A DNA stretch of 62,000 bases from Adiantum capillus-veneris (GCA_014529385.2 CM043949.1:145003350-145065349); one strand, 5' to 3'; shown: positions 1 to 11,610, counted from the stretch's first letter. Notes: generated by a model not told the origin, from the sequence alone. Numbers and translations: made by a program.

Positions 1-1
1 A

Positions 2-451
2 GAGCTAGTGCGGTGGATATCTTCCAAGGAGATATGAGAGGAATCCATTGCAGTCGAAAGGGATAACTCCATTGAGACAGTTTGCATGATTGAGAAGTAT
101 CTACCCACGAGCTGCCTAACTATCCAAATACACTTGCTCGTCCATGTAGTAGATGAGGTTGCAGTGGCAGGTACAATCCACAGCCGTTGGATGTTCTTAC
201 TAGAGTGGTTCATGAAAACACTTAAGGGTTTTGTTCGCCAAAAAGAGCGTCCAGAGGGGAGCATGGCAGAAGGCTGGCTAGTGCAAGAGTCTCTTGTCTT
301 GACAACCGAATTTCTATCCGTTTCTGACCCAGAAATGCCTCCACTATGGAGCGATGAGGAGGATGCAAGATTGGTGGGAGACGAGCCGCAGGGGCAAGGG
401 GTGTCGAAGAAAATGAACGACTCCATGCGAGAAAAGATCATGAAGTTTTAG
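2..451 (+). pseudogene. CACTA transposase fragment, DUF4218 domain
   Basis: The frame is open from about base 36 to the stop at 451 and carries the DUF4218 signature: YLPTS, then IHLLVHVVDE, then an R-W-M box, then a TLKGFVR segment and a PEGSMAEGW box. This is the C-terminal half of a TNP2-like transposase, which in CACTA elements cuts at the terminal repeats in the nucleus. A stop at 35-37 interrupts the same frame upstream, and the catalytic core is outside the window. The block reappears at 11690-11830 in copy 2. It is a relic. The alternative, a domesticated host gene, is unlikely because of the stop codons. Confidence 0.8.
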
Positions 452-714
452 TACTAAATTCAGAGCTGATGCAAAAATGGCTTGTAAGGTACGAAGAAGA
501 GAAAGAGAGACGCAATAGGGAGCAACAGGATTTCAGGCAAAGCGGAACGACTAGAGGCTTACCCTTGCCAGACTGTCTTGCTCCTCTACCTCAATTCCCT
601 AAACTGTAATCCAGGTTGGACAAGACACTGAGAGCAGCTTCGATAGATCGGAGAACCCATATCTCTAGAAGAGGAAGAGCTGGCTATTGGATGTAACTGG
701 AGTATCATACATAC

Positions 715-1275
715 ATGGCACTATGGTCGGATGGAAAGCATTTCAGAACACAACAAATTGACAGTAGAAGAAACACGTTTGACAGTGGGGTTACGGTTAG
801 TTTTATGCAAAAGAGCAGGGCCAGTGCCAGAGACACTAATGAGAGCACTAGAAACCTGGATTACAGTTGTCTGGTGTCAGATATCTTGAAAGTCAGCTTC
901 AGACGATTTGAGATGTTTTTGTTGGATGTGAAGAGGTTCAAGGTGATTACTTATAGTTGCAATGCAACGGTACGCAGAGATGGAAACAAGCTTGTGCAGA
1001 TAGATTCTACAAAGGTTTGGACAGATGCAAGCGACACGTTTGCTCTCCTCGAACATTGCGAGTAAGTGGCCTTTGTACCAAACCCTCGAGAGAGACAATG
1101 CTGGTTTGTGGTTCAGGTTGCTCCAAGAAATAAACAAGTATTTGAAGGGCAAGAGCTCCTAGAGGAAAGTTGGCCAGACGACACAGAAACTACTGTGACA
1201 TTAGATGAGATGGACGAAGGTATGGTAGAGGAAGCTGACAGATATACGAGGGATGATGTAGAGAGGAAGATATGA
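715..1275 (+). pseudogene. CACTA transposase C-terminal fragment, DUF4216 domain
   Basis: Two adjoining pieces (715-1065 and 1066-1275) share one frame broken by a single TAA at 1063-1065. The first has the FRTQQ then NTFDSGV block. The second has the FVPNPRE then WFVVQVAPRNK block typical of DUF4216, followed by an acidic tail rich in D and E. In CACTA elements this domain follows DUF4218 in the same transposase. The acidic tail continues after the LINE insertion at 7992. Copy 2 lacks the stop at the matching site and reads EQVVFVPDP. Confidence 0.8.
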
Positions 1276-1323
1276 CACTTATAGATGAAGATGCAATGGA
1301 TGAAGACAATCTGCCAGAACGAG

Positions 1324-1336
1324 TTGGGGCAGAGTT
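1324..1336. repeat. Target-site duplication, left copy, of the LINE
   Basis: The 13-mer ttggggcagagtt also occurs at 7979-7991. In the uninterrupted CACTA copy 2 the same sequence is present once, around 12525-12537. The match extends one base further left (g at 1323 and at 7978), so the duplication may be 14 bp. Confidence 0.9.
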
Positions 1337-1710
1337 TTTTTTTTTTCCGAGAAAAAGATCCTTCTATTAGTTAATGAAAAATGCCCATAGGGCTACATCC
1401 ACCTCTGCAGGAGAGGGCTACAACAAGCATGATGGGGAGACTCTCCCAATGAAAAAACAGCATATATACAATGGGGCTAAATCAAGAGATGGGAGGAGAG
1501 AAAAGCCACACAGGTGGACAGTAGTGCCATCTGAGCACCCCCTGGACCATGGTGTAAAAAGGCCCAGGGCGCCAGAGTCGAAGGAAAGCCTCTCGGCACT
1601 CCCGCATGCGGTCGGAGCTGCCCTGTAGTCCCTCAAGCTATCCTCTGAGAGTATGGATCAACTCTATCCAAAAGTCACGAATAGTCTCTGCTGGTGGCAC
1701 AAGGCAAGCC
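1335..1710 (-). other. LINE 3' untranslated region and poly(A) tail
   Basis: After the ORF2 stop near 1711 the minus strand has no long open frame. It ends in a run of A (T at 1335-1346 on the plus strand) directly against the target-site duplication. The A tail fixes the element's 3' end and orientation. Confidence 0.8.
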
Positions 1711-4700
1711 TCAAAGATGCGGAAACAGCGGGCCCGCGAGATGAACCAGAGAGCTAAGCCGCTCCCAACACTCCTCCCTCTCACTGCTCCACTCCTGTGG
1801 AGTAAGATCTGTAACAGGCTGGAGTGTAGGTCGCCCCCCCTCTATCACTATCATCCTGATGGTGGAAGATAGCTCAAACTGAAGTGCCGGGCCCGTGAGG
1901 GTGGACCAAGCTGCTGCCCCCCAAGTGTACTGTCGAGCCGTGGAGAGGGTAGGAATCAGCCGAAGAACTAGTAGCCACACCTGCTGGGCCGAGGGACAGT
2001 CCCAAAGACAGTGACGCTGACTCTCCACCAACTGGTCACAGGCTGTACATGCGGCCGAGAGACCACTATGCACAAGCCAGCTCCCAACTGCTGTGGCTCT
2101 GTGTGCAACCAACCAGTGGAACAAAGTGACGCGCCTCGGCTGTCTGGAGTCCCACAGCCTCTGCCAAAAATCTGCCAAGAACTCAACTGTGAGGCCCTCC
2201 TCCTGCCAATGACGTGCTGCAGCGGGGCGGGCCTCTCTCTGCGCTGCAAGTATATGACGTCCTAGCCGAACAGTGTACTGAAAGAAAGGGACTCCTGGGT
2301 GGTCTGCAGAAGAGAAGGGGTCCCTCCATAGCCACTCACCAGGATCCCACTGCACTCGTGCCAATGGACAACACTCCCAAGCCCATAGCCTCCAGTGCCC
2401 TGTCTCAAGAGCTGCTGGGTCAGGGTCTATGACGCAAGTCCTCCCACAGATGCCCACAACACGGATCCTCTGGAAGCAGCACTCTACTACCTCTGGGGCC
2501 TCTACTGCAACTTGTTGTAATCGTCCCCCACCCTGAAGCTCGAAGAGCAGGGCTGGGACAATCTCTGAACAGGCCCTGACTGAGATGAGAACCTCCAGTC
2601 GTGTGAAGGCTCCCATCCACCGGGGTGCTACTGGCTCGAGAGGTGTGAGCCACTCAGCGGGAACTGACTCTGAGATGTTCTGACACATGCTCTAAACCCC
2701 TCTCATGCCCTGTAGCTGGACAACCTATACCTCCTCTGACATACCTGTGAGCTCTAGCCAGTCACCTAGAGAGCGCGCTAGACCTGCTGCCATGGGACCC
2801 CAAGAAACATGAGGCCTACTCCCAACCAAGTGGCCTCTCTGGGTGCTAACCATGGGGTTCCAGACGAAGGGCTGCAGTAGGCGCTCCTCCGTGCATGTCA
2901 GTTGTCTCTGCTCTAGGCCACGCCGTAAGAGCTCCCAAGAACGAAGGAAACTCACAGCGAACCGGCCCTCCAGTCTCCTGCTCAAACCAACTCGGCGCAA
3001 CTCTGTGAAGATCCATCTGGTCGAAAGTTGCCAAGGTCCTCCTGACTGAGGCACCTTGGCACGAAGCCTCTGCACCAAGAACTCCTTCCAGGGCTCGTCG
3101 CCTGGAAGAAGTCCTCTGACGACAAACTTCCCAAGAAGGGCTCTGCTGTGCTGTGCTGCATCAATGATCCCAAGCCCTCCCTGAGAGCAAGGGAGTGTGA
3201 TGACCGACCAAGACACCTTGGCTCGGGCAATCTGAGTGTCGCATCCTGACCAAAGGAAGTTCTTGATCAGCCTCTCTACCTGGCTGATACAAGAACTCGA
3301 GAAGATCCAGCAAGAAGTGATGTACCACATAGTTGCCAACAACACCTCGTTGGCAAATACTACTCTACCAGCCAGCGAAAGTCGTGCAGAGCTCCAATGT
3401 AACAGCTTTCTCCTGATGGACAGGAGAAGCGGAGCAAGCTGCTTCTCGGGGGACAAATCCAAACCAACCTGACAACCCAAGTATCGAACTGCAATCCCTG
3501 GAGGAATCCACCTGAAACCCTCTCCTGGCATCCACTCTAGCACAGGAGCACTGCCAACGGAGAAAGCCACTGCCTTTCTCCAGTTGATCAGTGCGCCCGA
3601 TGCACAGTAGAAGGTCTCCAGAGCCTGCCCACACCTGTGTAGATTGGCCTCCTGGCCCTCTAAGTACAAGGCTGAATCGTCGGCAAACTCAGCATCCAGA
3701 AGCTCATCTCCCCGTACAGGGAGTGCTAAGCCCCTCAAACCAACCTGCTGGTGACACCAAAAATCTGCTCATCGCCTCTGCATAGAACAGAAAGAGAAAG
3801 GGGGCAAGAGGACAACCCTGTCTGACCGATCGTGTGAGCATGAAGCGCTCACCTCTACCTCCTGCCAAAAGCACCTGACTGTGAGCCTGTCTGTACAAAT
3901 CTGACACCCCTCTGATCCAAGCATCTGAAAAGCCCATTCTGCGAAGCGTGCCCTCTAGAAAGTCCCAGTCAACTCTATTGTATGCCTTCTCAAAATCGAG
4001 AAGAAGAATCCCAAGGTCCTCCCCACGAAGACGTGCCAGGGCAGAAGCCTCCCAGAAAGTGAAGATGTTGTCAAGGATACTACGTTCCGTGACAAAACCT
4101 GTCTGAGTCCCATGAATAAGGCTCTCCAAAAGTGGCTGAATCCTCAAACTCAGAGCCTTGGCAAGAATTTTGTAGGCTGAGTTGAGGATGGTGATAGGGC
4201 GCCACTGTCGAATCTCATCCAAGGAGCCACCCTCCTTTGGAATGAGGTAAATCAGGCCCTCACTCATGCTATCCGGCATCACTCCTGTGTGCAGAATATA
4301 CTGAAAGGCACTACAAAGATCTGGGCCAAGCAAGTCCCAGTACTCCAAGAAGAAGCTGGGAGTCAGCCCATCCTCACCGGCACAGCTACCACAAGGAAGG
4401 GCCCTAAGAGCCGTGTGCAGCTCCTCAAGCTGAAGAGGTATCTCTAGCCTCTGGCGCATCTCCTCACTCACAAGACAAGGCATCTGCGCCCAAACCTGCT
4501 CCCTACATGCATCCTGTCTCTCTGACTGAGGCTCAGCCGACAGTAGCTCATGGTAAAAGTCAGTAGCAACTGCACGCATATCCTCAGGATCACAAACAAC
4601 TGACCCATCGGGTCTCCTTAGTTGTTTGACCTTGGCATGCGAGTGTCGAGGTCCCACTGTCTCAAAAAAAGCACCTGTCACTCTGTCACCTACCTGAGTC

Positions 4701-5827
4701 CACTGAGATGCCTGTCGGTGAAAGGCAAACTCATGGAGCCTCTCCTCTGTGCAAGCAAGCTCCTGTCGAGCCTGCTGTAGCTGCTCCTCCAACCATGGAC
4801 TATCTGGATGCTGCTCCTGCATTCTCTGTAGTGAAGCAATGCCTCGTCTAAGACGCTGCTCCTCCTCTCTCGCTGCAACCCGTCGAGCCAAAGACTCCTG
4901 GAGAAAGAAGTGGCTAAGTTGAGCTAGGCCTGAGGACACTCTGTCTGCCGGTAGAGCCTGGCTGTCCATGCCCTCTGTCCAAAGAGCCTCGACCCTCTCT
5001 CTGAGTGCTGAGTCCAGCAAGACCCGCTCTGGGATGCGAAGCATCGTGCTCCCACTCCTTTGCCTCTCTGCCACTGTGAGGATCACTGGTGCATGGTTCG
5101 AGAAGGATGTCCCTGCCAGGATGCCCACTGATCCCCGCATGTCACTGAAGTGGTCACTAGTGTAGAAGCGATCTATCCGCGATAGATTCACTCCTCCCAC
5201 TCTGTGGTCCGATCTAGAGAAGGCAAGACTCTCTGAAGGCCTCACAAAGCCTGAATGCTGCCATGTATCTGAGACCCTCAAAGTCATACACAACCTCTCC
5301 CAAGCTGCTAACTTGACTCCATGCACAGTAGCATGGCTGCCTCTGATCCTGTCAGAGGGGTCCTCCAACATGTTGAAGTCCCCTCCTACACACCAATGGT
5401 CAACCTGTGGCAGAGACTCAACAATCTGTGACCAAAACTCTGCATGAGCACTCGCCACATTGGGCGCATAAATGTTCAGGAAGACCACAAGGTCACCCTG
5501 AACCTGCAGAGTGATCCATTGAGCCCTGCCTGGCACAATAATCCCTCTGCCCACAATGGCCTGCTGTAGTGAGTCTGCAATAGTCATATATACCCCACCC
5601 TGGATGCCTCCAGGTCCAAAAGCAGCTGACCAAAAGGTATCATAACGTCCATGCAAAATCTGACCACATCGCGGAATGCGGCTCTCAGACAAATGGTACT
5701 CCTGAAGCATAAGGAGATCAATCTCTCCTCCCACAAGGAAACGCTGCAGCTCCTGACGCAATCGGCCCCGCTGTCACTGAAAATGGGGCCCACCTAATCC
5801 CTGCACATTCCACGAGACGATCCTCAT
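1711..5827 (-). pseudogene. LINE ORF2: endonuclease, reverse transcriptase, zf-RVT
   Basis: The protein nicks target DNA and reverse transcribes the element RNA. The start is ATG at 5827-5825 (MRIVSWNVQGLGG, the typical L1 ORF2 opening). The apurinic-type endonuclease runs to about 5070 (GGDFNML, then SRIDRF, then SNHAPV). The reverse transcriptase runs from about 4480 to 3500 (WRPITILN, LLDFEKAYNRVDW, SVRQGCPLAPFLF, and the catalytic box FADD at 3687-3676). The C-terminal zf-RVT domain lies near 2250-2000 (HWLVAHR, CTAC, HCLWDCP). Lesions are an in-frame TGA at 5776-5774, a frameshift near 3765-3735 just before FADD, and two TAG codons around 2727-2690. FADD in place of YADD is normal for plant L1. 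Confidence 0.92.
5824..5827 (-). promoter_or_regulatory. ATGA overlap of ORF1 stop and ORF2 start
   Basis: The ORF1 stop TGA (5826-5824) overlaps the ORF2 start ATG (5827-5825) by four bases on the minus strand. In other non-LTR elements with such junctions, ORF2 is translated by termination-reinitiation. That this one works the same way is inference. Confidence 0.75.
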
Positions 5828-7583
5828 GGGGAGCGAGAGAGAACAGATGCTGCCGCAGCAGCAAGACGGGCTATCTTCGAGGCAGGCTTGGATGGGGAGT
5901 AATCCGCATCCGAGCGTCCTCTAGATAGGCGAGCCTGTAGTGAGTGTCTGGCCCAAGCCCAAGCAGAGCGAGCCATGCGTAAAGCAACCTCCTCTGTCCA
6001 GGAGTCCTCATGTATGTATACATAGAAAGGCAAACACTGCATACCAGCAAAAAAGTATACCACAATATGCCTACATCCTGCTGAGTCTAGGGGTGTCACC
6101 GTAAACTTGGCCAGTGGCCACAAAGTCTGCAGCAAATCTGTAACTCCAAGTTCTCCCATGTGGTGAGAGAACTCGAGAACCTGTGTATGCAACCATACCT
6201 CCACTGAGTCGAGGGACCACTCTGTCTCGATCCTACCACAGATGGGAAAGGAGAAACCAACTGCCGAGTCCAAGGCCTCTGTCCCCCTAGCGGCATGGAA
6301 CAGAGCGTGGACCCTGAAGCAGGCTGCCTCGTGGTTTGCTGCGGAATCGCCGAGAAAGCGAGTCAATCCGTAATCGAAGAAATCCCAACGGCGTCGGAGG
6401 TCAATGCTCGTCAGACCACGAGGGATAGCTGCAAGGGAAGATGTCTGAATCTGCAGAGAGGGCCGCAAGAAGGGCTGACCCTCTCTCGCTAGGCGACTCG
6501 TGGCAAAAGCACTACCAAGAGATCTCCTAGCCGCCGGCGAGGGACCAGTCTCCTGGGTCGACTGAGGTACGGGAGCAGGAGGAGGGGGAGCAGGAGCACG
6601 GGGGGGGGGGGGCGAAGGAGAAGAGAAGCGGGGTGGGGTGACAAAGACAGAGGGGCGAGGTGGGGAGTGGGCGGGAGCAGAGGGCAGAGGAGGGGATGAG
6701 GAGGAAGAGGGGAGATCTAGAGGTGGGAAGGCTGGCGTAGGTGAAGCGGAGGTGGAGGCTGGCGCTGGAGCCCCAGGCTCGGAGGGTGGCTCAGAATCTA
6801 TGCACTGTGTCGCAGGCTAAGGCTGCGGCCCAGCCTTGGCAGGCTAGGGCTGAGGCTGAGGTGTAGGTCTTGGCCTCCTCCGTGGACAGGCCTTCGCTAG
6901 GTGGCCCATCTGTCTGCAAATGAAGCACTAGTTCGGGAGACCCGAGTACTCCACACTCTGTCGAAACCAACCCCCACTCACCCGAGGCAAGAGGATGACC
7001 TTTCGGAGTGTGTGGGTATCTCTGACCAAAACTCAAACTGAAGGGATGCTAGCCGCCTTGGCAGCTACTGATGCTGCCGTACGAGGTGTCTCCAGAACAG
7101 TCCCGATGGCGGAGCCAATCCTGGAGAGAAGTGGAAGCTACTCCCTCCGTAAACCCGGAAAGCAGACTGAGATGGGCATGTCTGCCTCCTCTACTAGCAC
7201 ATCCGAAGTCGGGTCAAAACCATGTCGCCACTGTCAAAAGTGGGCGCGTGATGCTCGGATAGCCAATGGACTCATAGCTATGACCTTGGAGGCCATCTCA
7301 GAAGTCTCGAACTCGATCTGGTAGTACCCCCGTCCGAGGATCTGAACATCCAAAATCTTGCCCACCTCTGCGAGAAGGCGGGTTTGGAGAAGGTCTCGCA
7401 GCTCTCCTCTGCTAGGACGGGTGCCGAGAACCTTGCAGATGACAGAAGTCGCCTGCAAGCGCTCTACCTCTGCGGCAAGGCTCGCTTGCTCTGTCGGCGA
7501 AAGAGCAAGTCGAATGGTGGGCTCAGCGGGGTCGGGCGAGGGGCTTCAGGCGAGTCCCTTTGTGGCGGAGCTGGAGCCTCCAT
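5824..7583 (-). pseudogene. LINE ORF1: DUF4283, CCHC zinc knuckle, C-terminal domain
   Basis: This is the RNA-binding ORF1 protein of a plant LINE. A likely start is ATG at 7583-7581 (MEAPAPPQ). DUF4283 is visible at about 7440-7160 (VICKVLGTRPS, then LGRGYYQIEF). A CCHC knuckle reads CFICRQMGHLAKAC at 6927-6886. A proline-rich stretch spans about 6870-6540 and an open C-terminal block of 214 codons runs 6468-5824. One frameshift lies between the start and DUF4283. At least four stops (TGA, TAG, TGA, TAG) lie between DUF4283 and the knuckle, the last directly before the first knuckle cysteine. All are single-base changes from common codons, as expected from C-to-T decay. Confidence 0.85.
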
Positions 7584-7978
7584 CTGTGTCTACTGCTGAG
7601 TCGAAGAGGCGGACGGAGAAGAACAATCTGCAACCGAGGACGCCAAACACTTGTCCGAAGAACAAATATTGCAGAGCCAGACGCAAAGAAACCTTCGGGG
7701 ATAATGTGGACAAAGGGGAGGGGGGGGCTAGGGGGGGCTAGGGGGCAGCTAGGGGGGAGGGGAGCGGGCAGCAGGGGGCGGGCAGGGCTGGGAGGGGGAG
7801 ACAGGGCAAGGTGGGAGGGGGTGGGGGATGCAGCGCGAGGGGGAGGGGGGGGGGGGGGGGGGGTAGCGCGAGGGGGGCTGATGGCAGCGCGAGGACGAGA
7901 GAGAGAAGGGGGGTGAGGGGAGGCGATGGCGCAAGAGGGGAGGGAGCGTGGAGTAGCAGCGAGCCCTTTTTCTATTCG
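7584..7978 (-). other. LINE 5' region, extremely C-rich on the sense strand
   Basis: The plus strand is dominated by G runs (for example 7845-7862), so the element's sense strand is C-rich. No coding is supported here; the long frames across it are low-complexity. The region probably holds the LINE's internal promoter, which is inference from position only. Confidence 0.55.
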
Positions 7979-8114
7979 TTGGGGCAGAGTTATGTCTGCA
8001 ATTAGAGATAGACGATGATACAGTGCAAGATCTTATTGATGATGCCTCACTAGTTGAGGCCTGTAAGTGTTTGTGTGAAGACATTGATTTAAAATTAAGC
8101 TCTTTCTTAATTTA
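7979..8114 (+). mobile_element. CACTA copy 1 resumes after the LINE (right TSD 7979-7991)
   Basis: The sequence matches CACTA copy 2 at 12525-12660 almost base for base (acidic transposase tail and the start of the following intron), then stops matching at the ttaattta shared by both copies. The first 13 bases are the right copy of the LINE target-site duplication. Confidence 0.88.
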
Positions 8115-8193
8115 TCTCTTACTTCATTGTAGTTTTTCTTGGCTCCTCTCTATTTACCGCTTGCTGGACTAGTTCGCACGTTGGTATACTTTA
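8115..8193 (+). repeat. 79-bp direct repeat, left copy
   Basis: It matches 11611-11689 with only a few mismatches (shared core ggctcctctctattta, then gctggactagttcgcacg). The two copies bound a 3.6-kb segment lying between CACTA copies 1 and 2. The ends are not TG and CA, so I do not call them LTRs. Confidence 0.7.
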
Positions 8194-9330
8194 GGTTTTT
8201 ACTAAGCCTTTTTATGATAATAAAACGATTCCTTTTCCAGCATCTTACTCCTTTCCATTGCCTTACCTTTCCCATTTCCCATGCGAGCTACTTTTGAGTT
8301 GTCATCCTCTCTCATGTTTTCTCTCACCCTCCTATCACCTTTGTCCTGTGCCTATGTTGGCAGCTTGGTATCCCTATGTTGCACCGATATACTTTCTGAA
8401 TGAGCCCTTGATCGACAGATTTCTCCCACAATTATAGCCTGTAGTGGTTTTCACAAATACTACTACTGTCGTTCATGATTACCTCCTCCCTGGTTCCATG
8501 CCCTTCACACCAGCCCTTCAAGCAAGCTGTCGGATAGCTATGACCTAAACACCTCACTCGGGATCCTTGCCAATGGGCTGGTTACCATTCATGCTCATCC
8601 TCCACACCAGATTCAACTCACTTGTGGTGCGGATCAACCCCTTCTAACCCTCAATGTTTCCACTCGTGTTACTGCCTTTGTTGGCAAACCCCTTCCTCAA
8701 GCAGTGATTTATTAAGAGTCGTCTGCCATACCTGCATCCTTGGAGGATTTGCCAATCTTCAACCATTAATATAGCGGCTCTCTCAACTTCGCATGCTGAA
8801 TCTACTGTGTTGAGTACAAACATAGATTTACAGGGATTTAACCTTTATTACAACAAAGGTTTCTCACTACTCCTTGCAACTTGCACATAGCCCTTGGCAA
8901 TGAATTGTCTATGTTACATGCCTTGCGCATGCATACTACCTAGGACCTAGGTGTTTGCTCTCCTATGTCAATCACTACTGGTTGCAGTTTTCAGCCTGCT
9001 ATTCTTTAGAACAGGCCTTTTGTCCAAGCCTTCTTATCCCTATTTTTCCACCAATTAGACTTGCATTGGCCCATAGCATGCCAAATGCAAGATTAAGAAG
9101 ATTGCATACCCTACCCGAGTGCAAAAGAGAGCCTTACAAAGGCTCAAGCGGTAGCATCTACTCTTTTTGAAGGCTGATTTATCCTATTCATGTAACCACA
9201 AGCACCATCATTGGCCCATGTGGCTTGTAATCACTTCAACCGTATTGATGAGTTGTAGCTCTTTTTCAAGGACACACTGCCACCCTCTGCACCACCAAGG
9301 TTTGCCCCTTAACCTCAACAAGCTCTTGTT

Positions 9331-9955
9331 TCAGATGTCTACCAAGCTTGCCTCAATTTCCTGCACCCATAATCAGTACTACTAGAGAATACAAGCAAGT
9401 AGCGAAAACCCCATGGGCAACTACTTGCCCTTCCTTAAGGAAACACACTTTGGGTAGCTACTTGCCCTTCTTTAGGGACCTATGATAGCTAATTTACTAG
9501 ATTGCAGATCCAAAGCTTATAACCTCACCCTTGTTCTGTTAGATTGGCCCATGCCCCCCACAAACTTATAGTGTCACCCTTGTTCTGTTAGACTGCCCCA
9601 TTTGCAAGGCTGGATCAAATGCCCCTTATTCTCAACAAGCTCTTGTTTCTGATCAAATGCCCCTTAGCCTCAACAAGCTCTTGTTTCGGATCAAATGCCC
9701 CTTAACCTCAGCAAGCTCTTGTTTCAGATCTCTACCAAGCTCGCCTCAATTACATGCACCCATAATCAGTACTGCCAGAGAATACAAGCAAGAAGCTAAA
9801 ATCCCATGGGCAACTACTTGCTCTTCCTTAAGGAAACACACTTTGGGTAGCTACTTGCCCTTCTTCAAGGACCTACCATAGCTACTTTATTGGATTGCAG
9901 ATTCAGAGCTTATAACCTCACCCTTGTTCTGTTAGACTACCCCATGCCCCCCACA
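9331..9955 (+). repeat. Tandem duplication with ~395-bp period
   Basis: Bases 9331-9560 and 9726-9955 are about 90% alike by eye. Both run from a ctaccaagct block through a gggcaactacttgc block to atgccccccacaa. Confidence 0.8.
9618..9720 (+). repeat. Short tandem repeat, ~44 bp, about three units
   Basis: The unit aatgccccttancctcaaca is followed by agctcttgtttc and repeats three times in a row. A fourth related unit sits at about 9300-9335, at the start of the upstream arm of the larger duplication. Confidence 0.75.
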
Positions 9956-11610
9956 AGCTCTGAAAGGCCTTGTGCTTGTTGGGGTATCTCCATCCACCCT
10001 TCCAACTCATGCAAGATTGAGTCACTTCTCCCCCTTCATTCAAAGTAGGGGTAGGTTATAAAGTTCTCCTCATCATTTTGCTACCCTCAAATGATCAATG
10101 TATGTGGACCCTTCATAGAGTGTCGGAACATAGCATCACTTCGTTTGATTTATCCTCTCCCTATCACATTGACAAAACCCTCAATCTTGATTTATGTAGT
10201 TCCTACCTTGCACTTATTCGGTTATCAATCTATTCATAAACTCTTTCCCAAACCTCAAATCCTTATAATCCCTTTGGAAACCTTCTAGCTTATATCCCAC
10301 ATCCTTTCCTATTTTTACCATGCACAACCAACCTCTATAAACCTTCAAAAATCCTGGCCATACCATAATCTGTATCTCTGGTTTATACTAAACAAATCCT
10401 CAATCCCTTCTTAGTAACCTCAAGAAATTACCTAGCCTTACTTCTTGAAACTCACTTTAACTAATAGCCTTAACCTTTCATTCAAACTGCTACTTATCCA
10501 GTAACCAAGAAAGTTGGAAACCATTTCTACCCTAGAGGAAAAACTAAGCTTCTCATTGGTAACACAAATCCCAATTCTAGGGATCTTAATGCCCCACTAT
10601 ATTTCACCTCCAATACCACCTATTTTATTACCCTAGTATAACCTTGTTACCCAACCAAATTGCAACAAAATTTTGGCAAGCTCTTGATTGAACCCACGTC
10701 CACTTCATTGTTTTTTTTTTACATCAATCCTTACGAAAATCATTGCAAAGTTGAATGGACCCTTATCACTTAACCCCACCTCCAACAAAGCCTTGTTTTA
10801 ACCGAAATCCTTTCTTTACTCTAGATTTAGCCCTTACCCTTGGCAACCTTGGACTAACCTAAACCTTAATTCACAAAAGTTCTCTATAAATATTCTCTAT
10901 CCTAGAGGAAATCCTAACACTACTTTTTATTCCCTTCAAAACCAAAATCTTATAGTATAGACCCAAATGCTATATGTATCAGGCTCGTCACTATATTTTA
11001 ATTATTACAAAATCTTTCCTTTAATCTTCAACAACCCCTCGGATATAGGTGGCCTTGACCTAGCTAAACCTCTACTTGTACCCCTTGACTTCTATCCCAC
11101 AATATACATTTTTCCCCCCCTCCTCGTCCCTCTCCGAGTGCCTCAATAGTATCCTTGTAAGAGTTGTTAAAAGGCTTTTTGATGTGCTACAACCACCTAT
11201 GCTCTGCTTTGGACTCTCCTTTTTTGACATAAATCACATCTTCCAAGTTACTTCATCATTCAAAAAAGTTGACATACCTCACATATCTCTTTTTGTGCAA
11301 GTCCCAATTCTAGTACTTTTCAATCCTATCAAGAGTACAAGAAAATAGCTCAAGCTTGTCAACATTCAATGAGCCTTGTTTTCTCTTTACACTCTTGGGA
11401 AGAGTCAAATATGTACTTGTCCAAACTCCTGTCTAAGCTCAAACTCCAACATTTTTAAAACTCCATGAAAACTCAACTCAACTTTCCTAACCGGAGCTAC
11501 CCCCCTCACCCTTTATAAGCACTACACAAAGAGATTGTAACTTGCCGTGATGAGACCCTTTTGAGGTCAAAACGCGTTGGCACCCTCTCCCCCACTACCC
11601 CCAAACACAA

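Larger units (their letters stand above)
1..1336 (+). mobile_element. CACTA (En/Spm) element copy 1, 5' part, entering from outside the window
   Basis: This is the interior of an En/Spm-type DNA transposon whose left end lies before the window. It holds the C-terminal transposase domains DUF4218 and DUF4216 in the order normal for plant CACTA TNP2-like proteins. The copy is split by a minus-strand LINE at 1335-7978 and resumes at 7979, as shown by alignment to CACTA copy 2 at 12520-12660. Bases 452-714 lie between the two domain blocks and hold no open frame of note. Confidence 0.85.
1335..7978 (-). mobile_element. L1-type LINE, nearly full length, inserted in CACTA copy 1
   Basis: A 6.6-kb non-LTR retrotransposon lies on the minus strand. 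It has, in order, a C-rich 5' region (7584-7978), ORF1 with DUF4283 and a CCHC knuckle (7583-5824), ORF2 with endonuclease, reverse transcriptase and zf-RVT (5827-1711), a 3' untranslated region and a 12-base A tail (T run at 1335-1346). It is flanked by a 13-bp target-site duplication. The domain set is that of plant L1-clade LINEs. Both ORFs carry a handful of stops or frameshifts, so this copy cannot move on its own but is not very old. Confidence 0.92.
8194..11610. other. Unassigned pyrimidine-rich segment between the CACTA copies
   Basis: About 3.4 kb lacks any recognised domain. A protein-like but broken frame can be read at about 8495-8715, but I cannot assign it. The only clear structures are a tandem duplication (9331-9955) and 44-bp repeats (9618-9720). 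A TATA-like ctttataagc lies at 11510-11520, upstream of the right 79-bp repeat. This could be the body of a non-autonomous retroelement, but the sequence does not prove it. Confidence 0.4.

Noticed and set aside
2011-2265. Plus-strand frames across the LINE
   Set aside because: They are shadows of the minus-strand ORF2, which has clear domains.
3735-3764. Programmed frameshift in LINE ORF2
   Set aside because: No slippery site or pseudoknot is evident and plant L1 elements do not use one here. Simple indel decay fits the other lesions.
7749-8084. Proline-rich frame in the LINE 5' region
   Set aside because: Low-complexity translation of C runs, running across the insertion boundary.
9331-9955. 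CRISPR-like array
   Set aside because: Two long diverged tandem units in plant DNA without short equal repeats and spacers.
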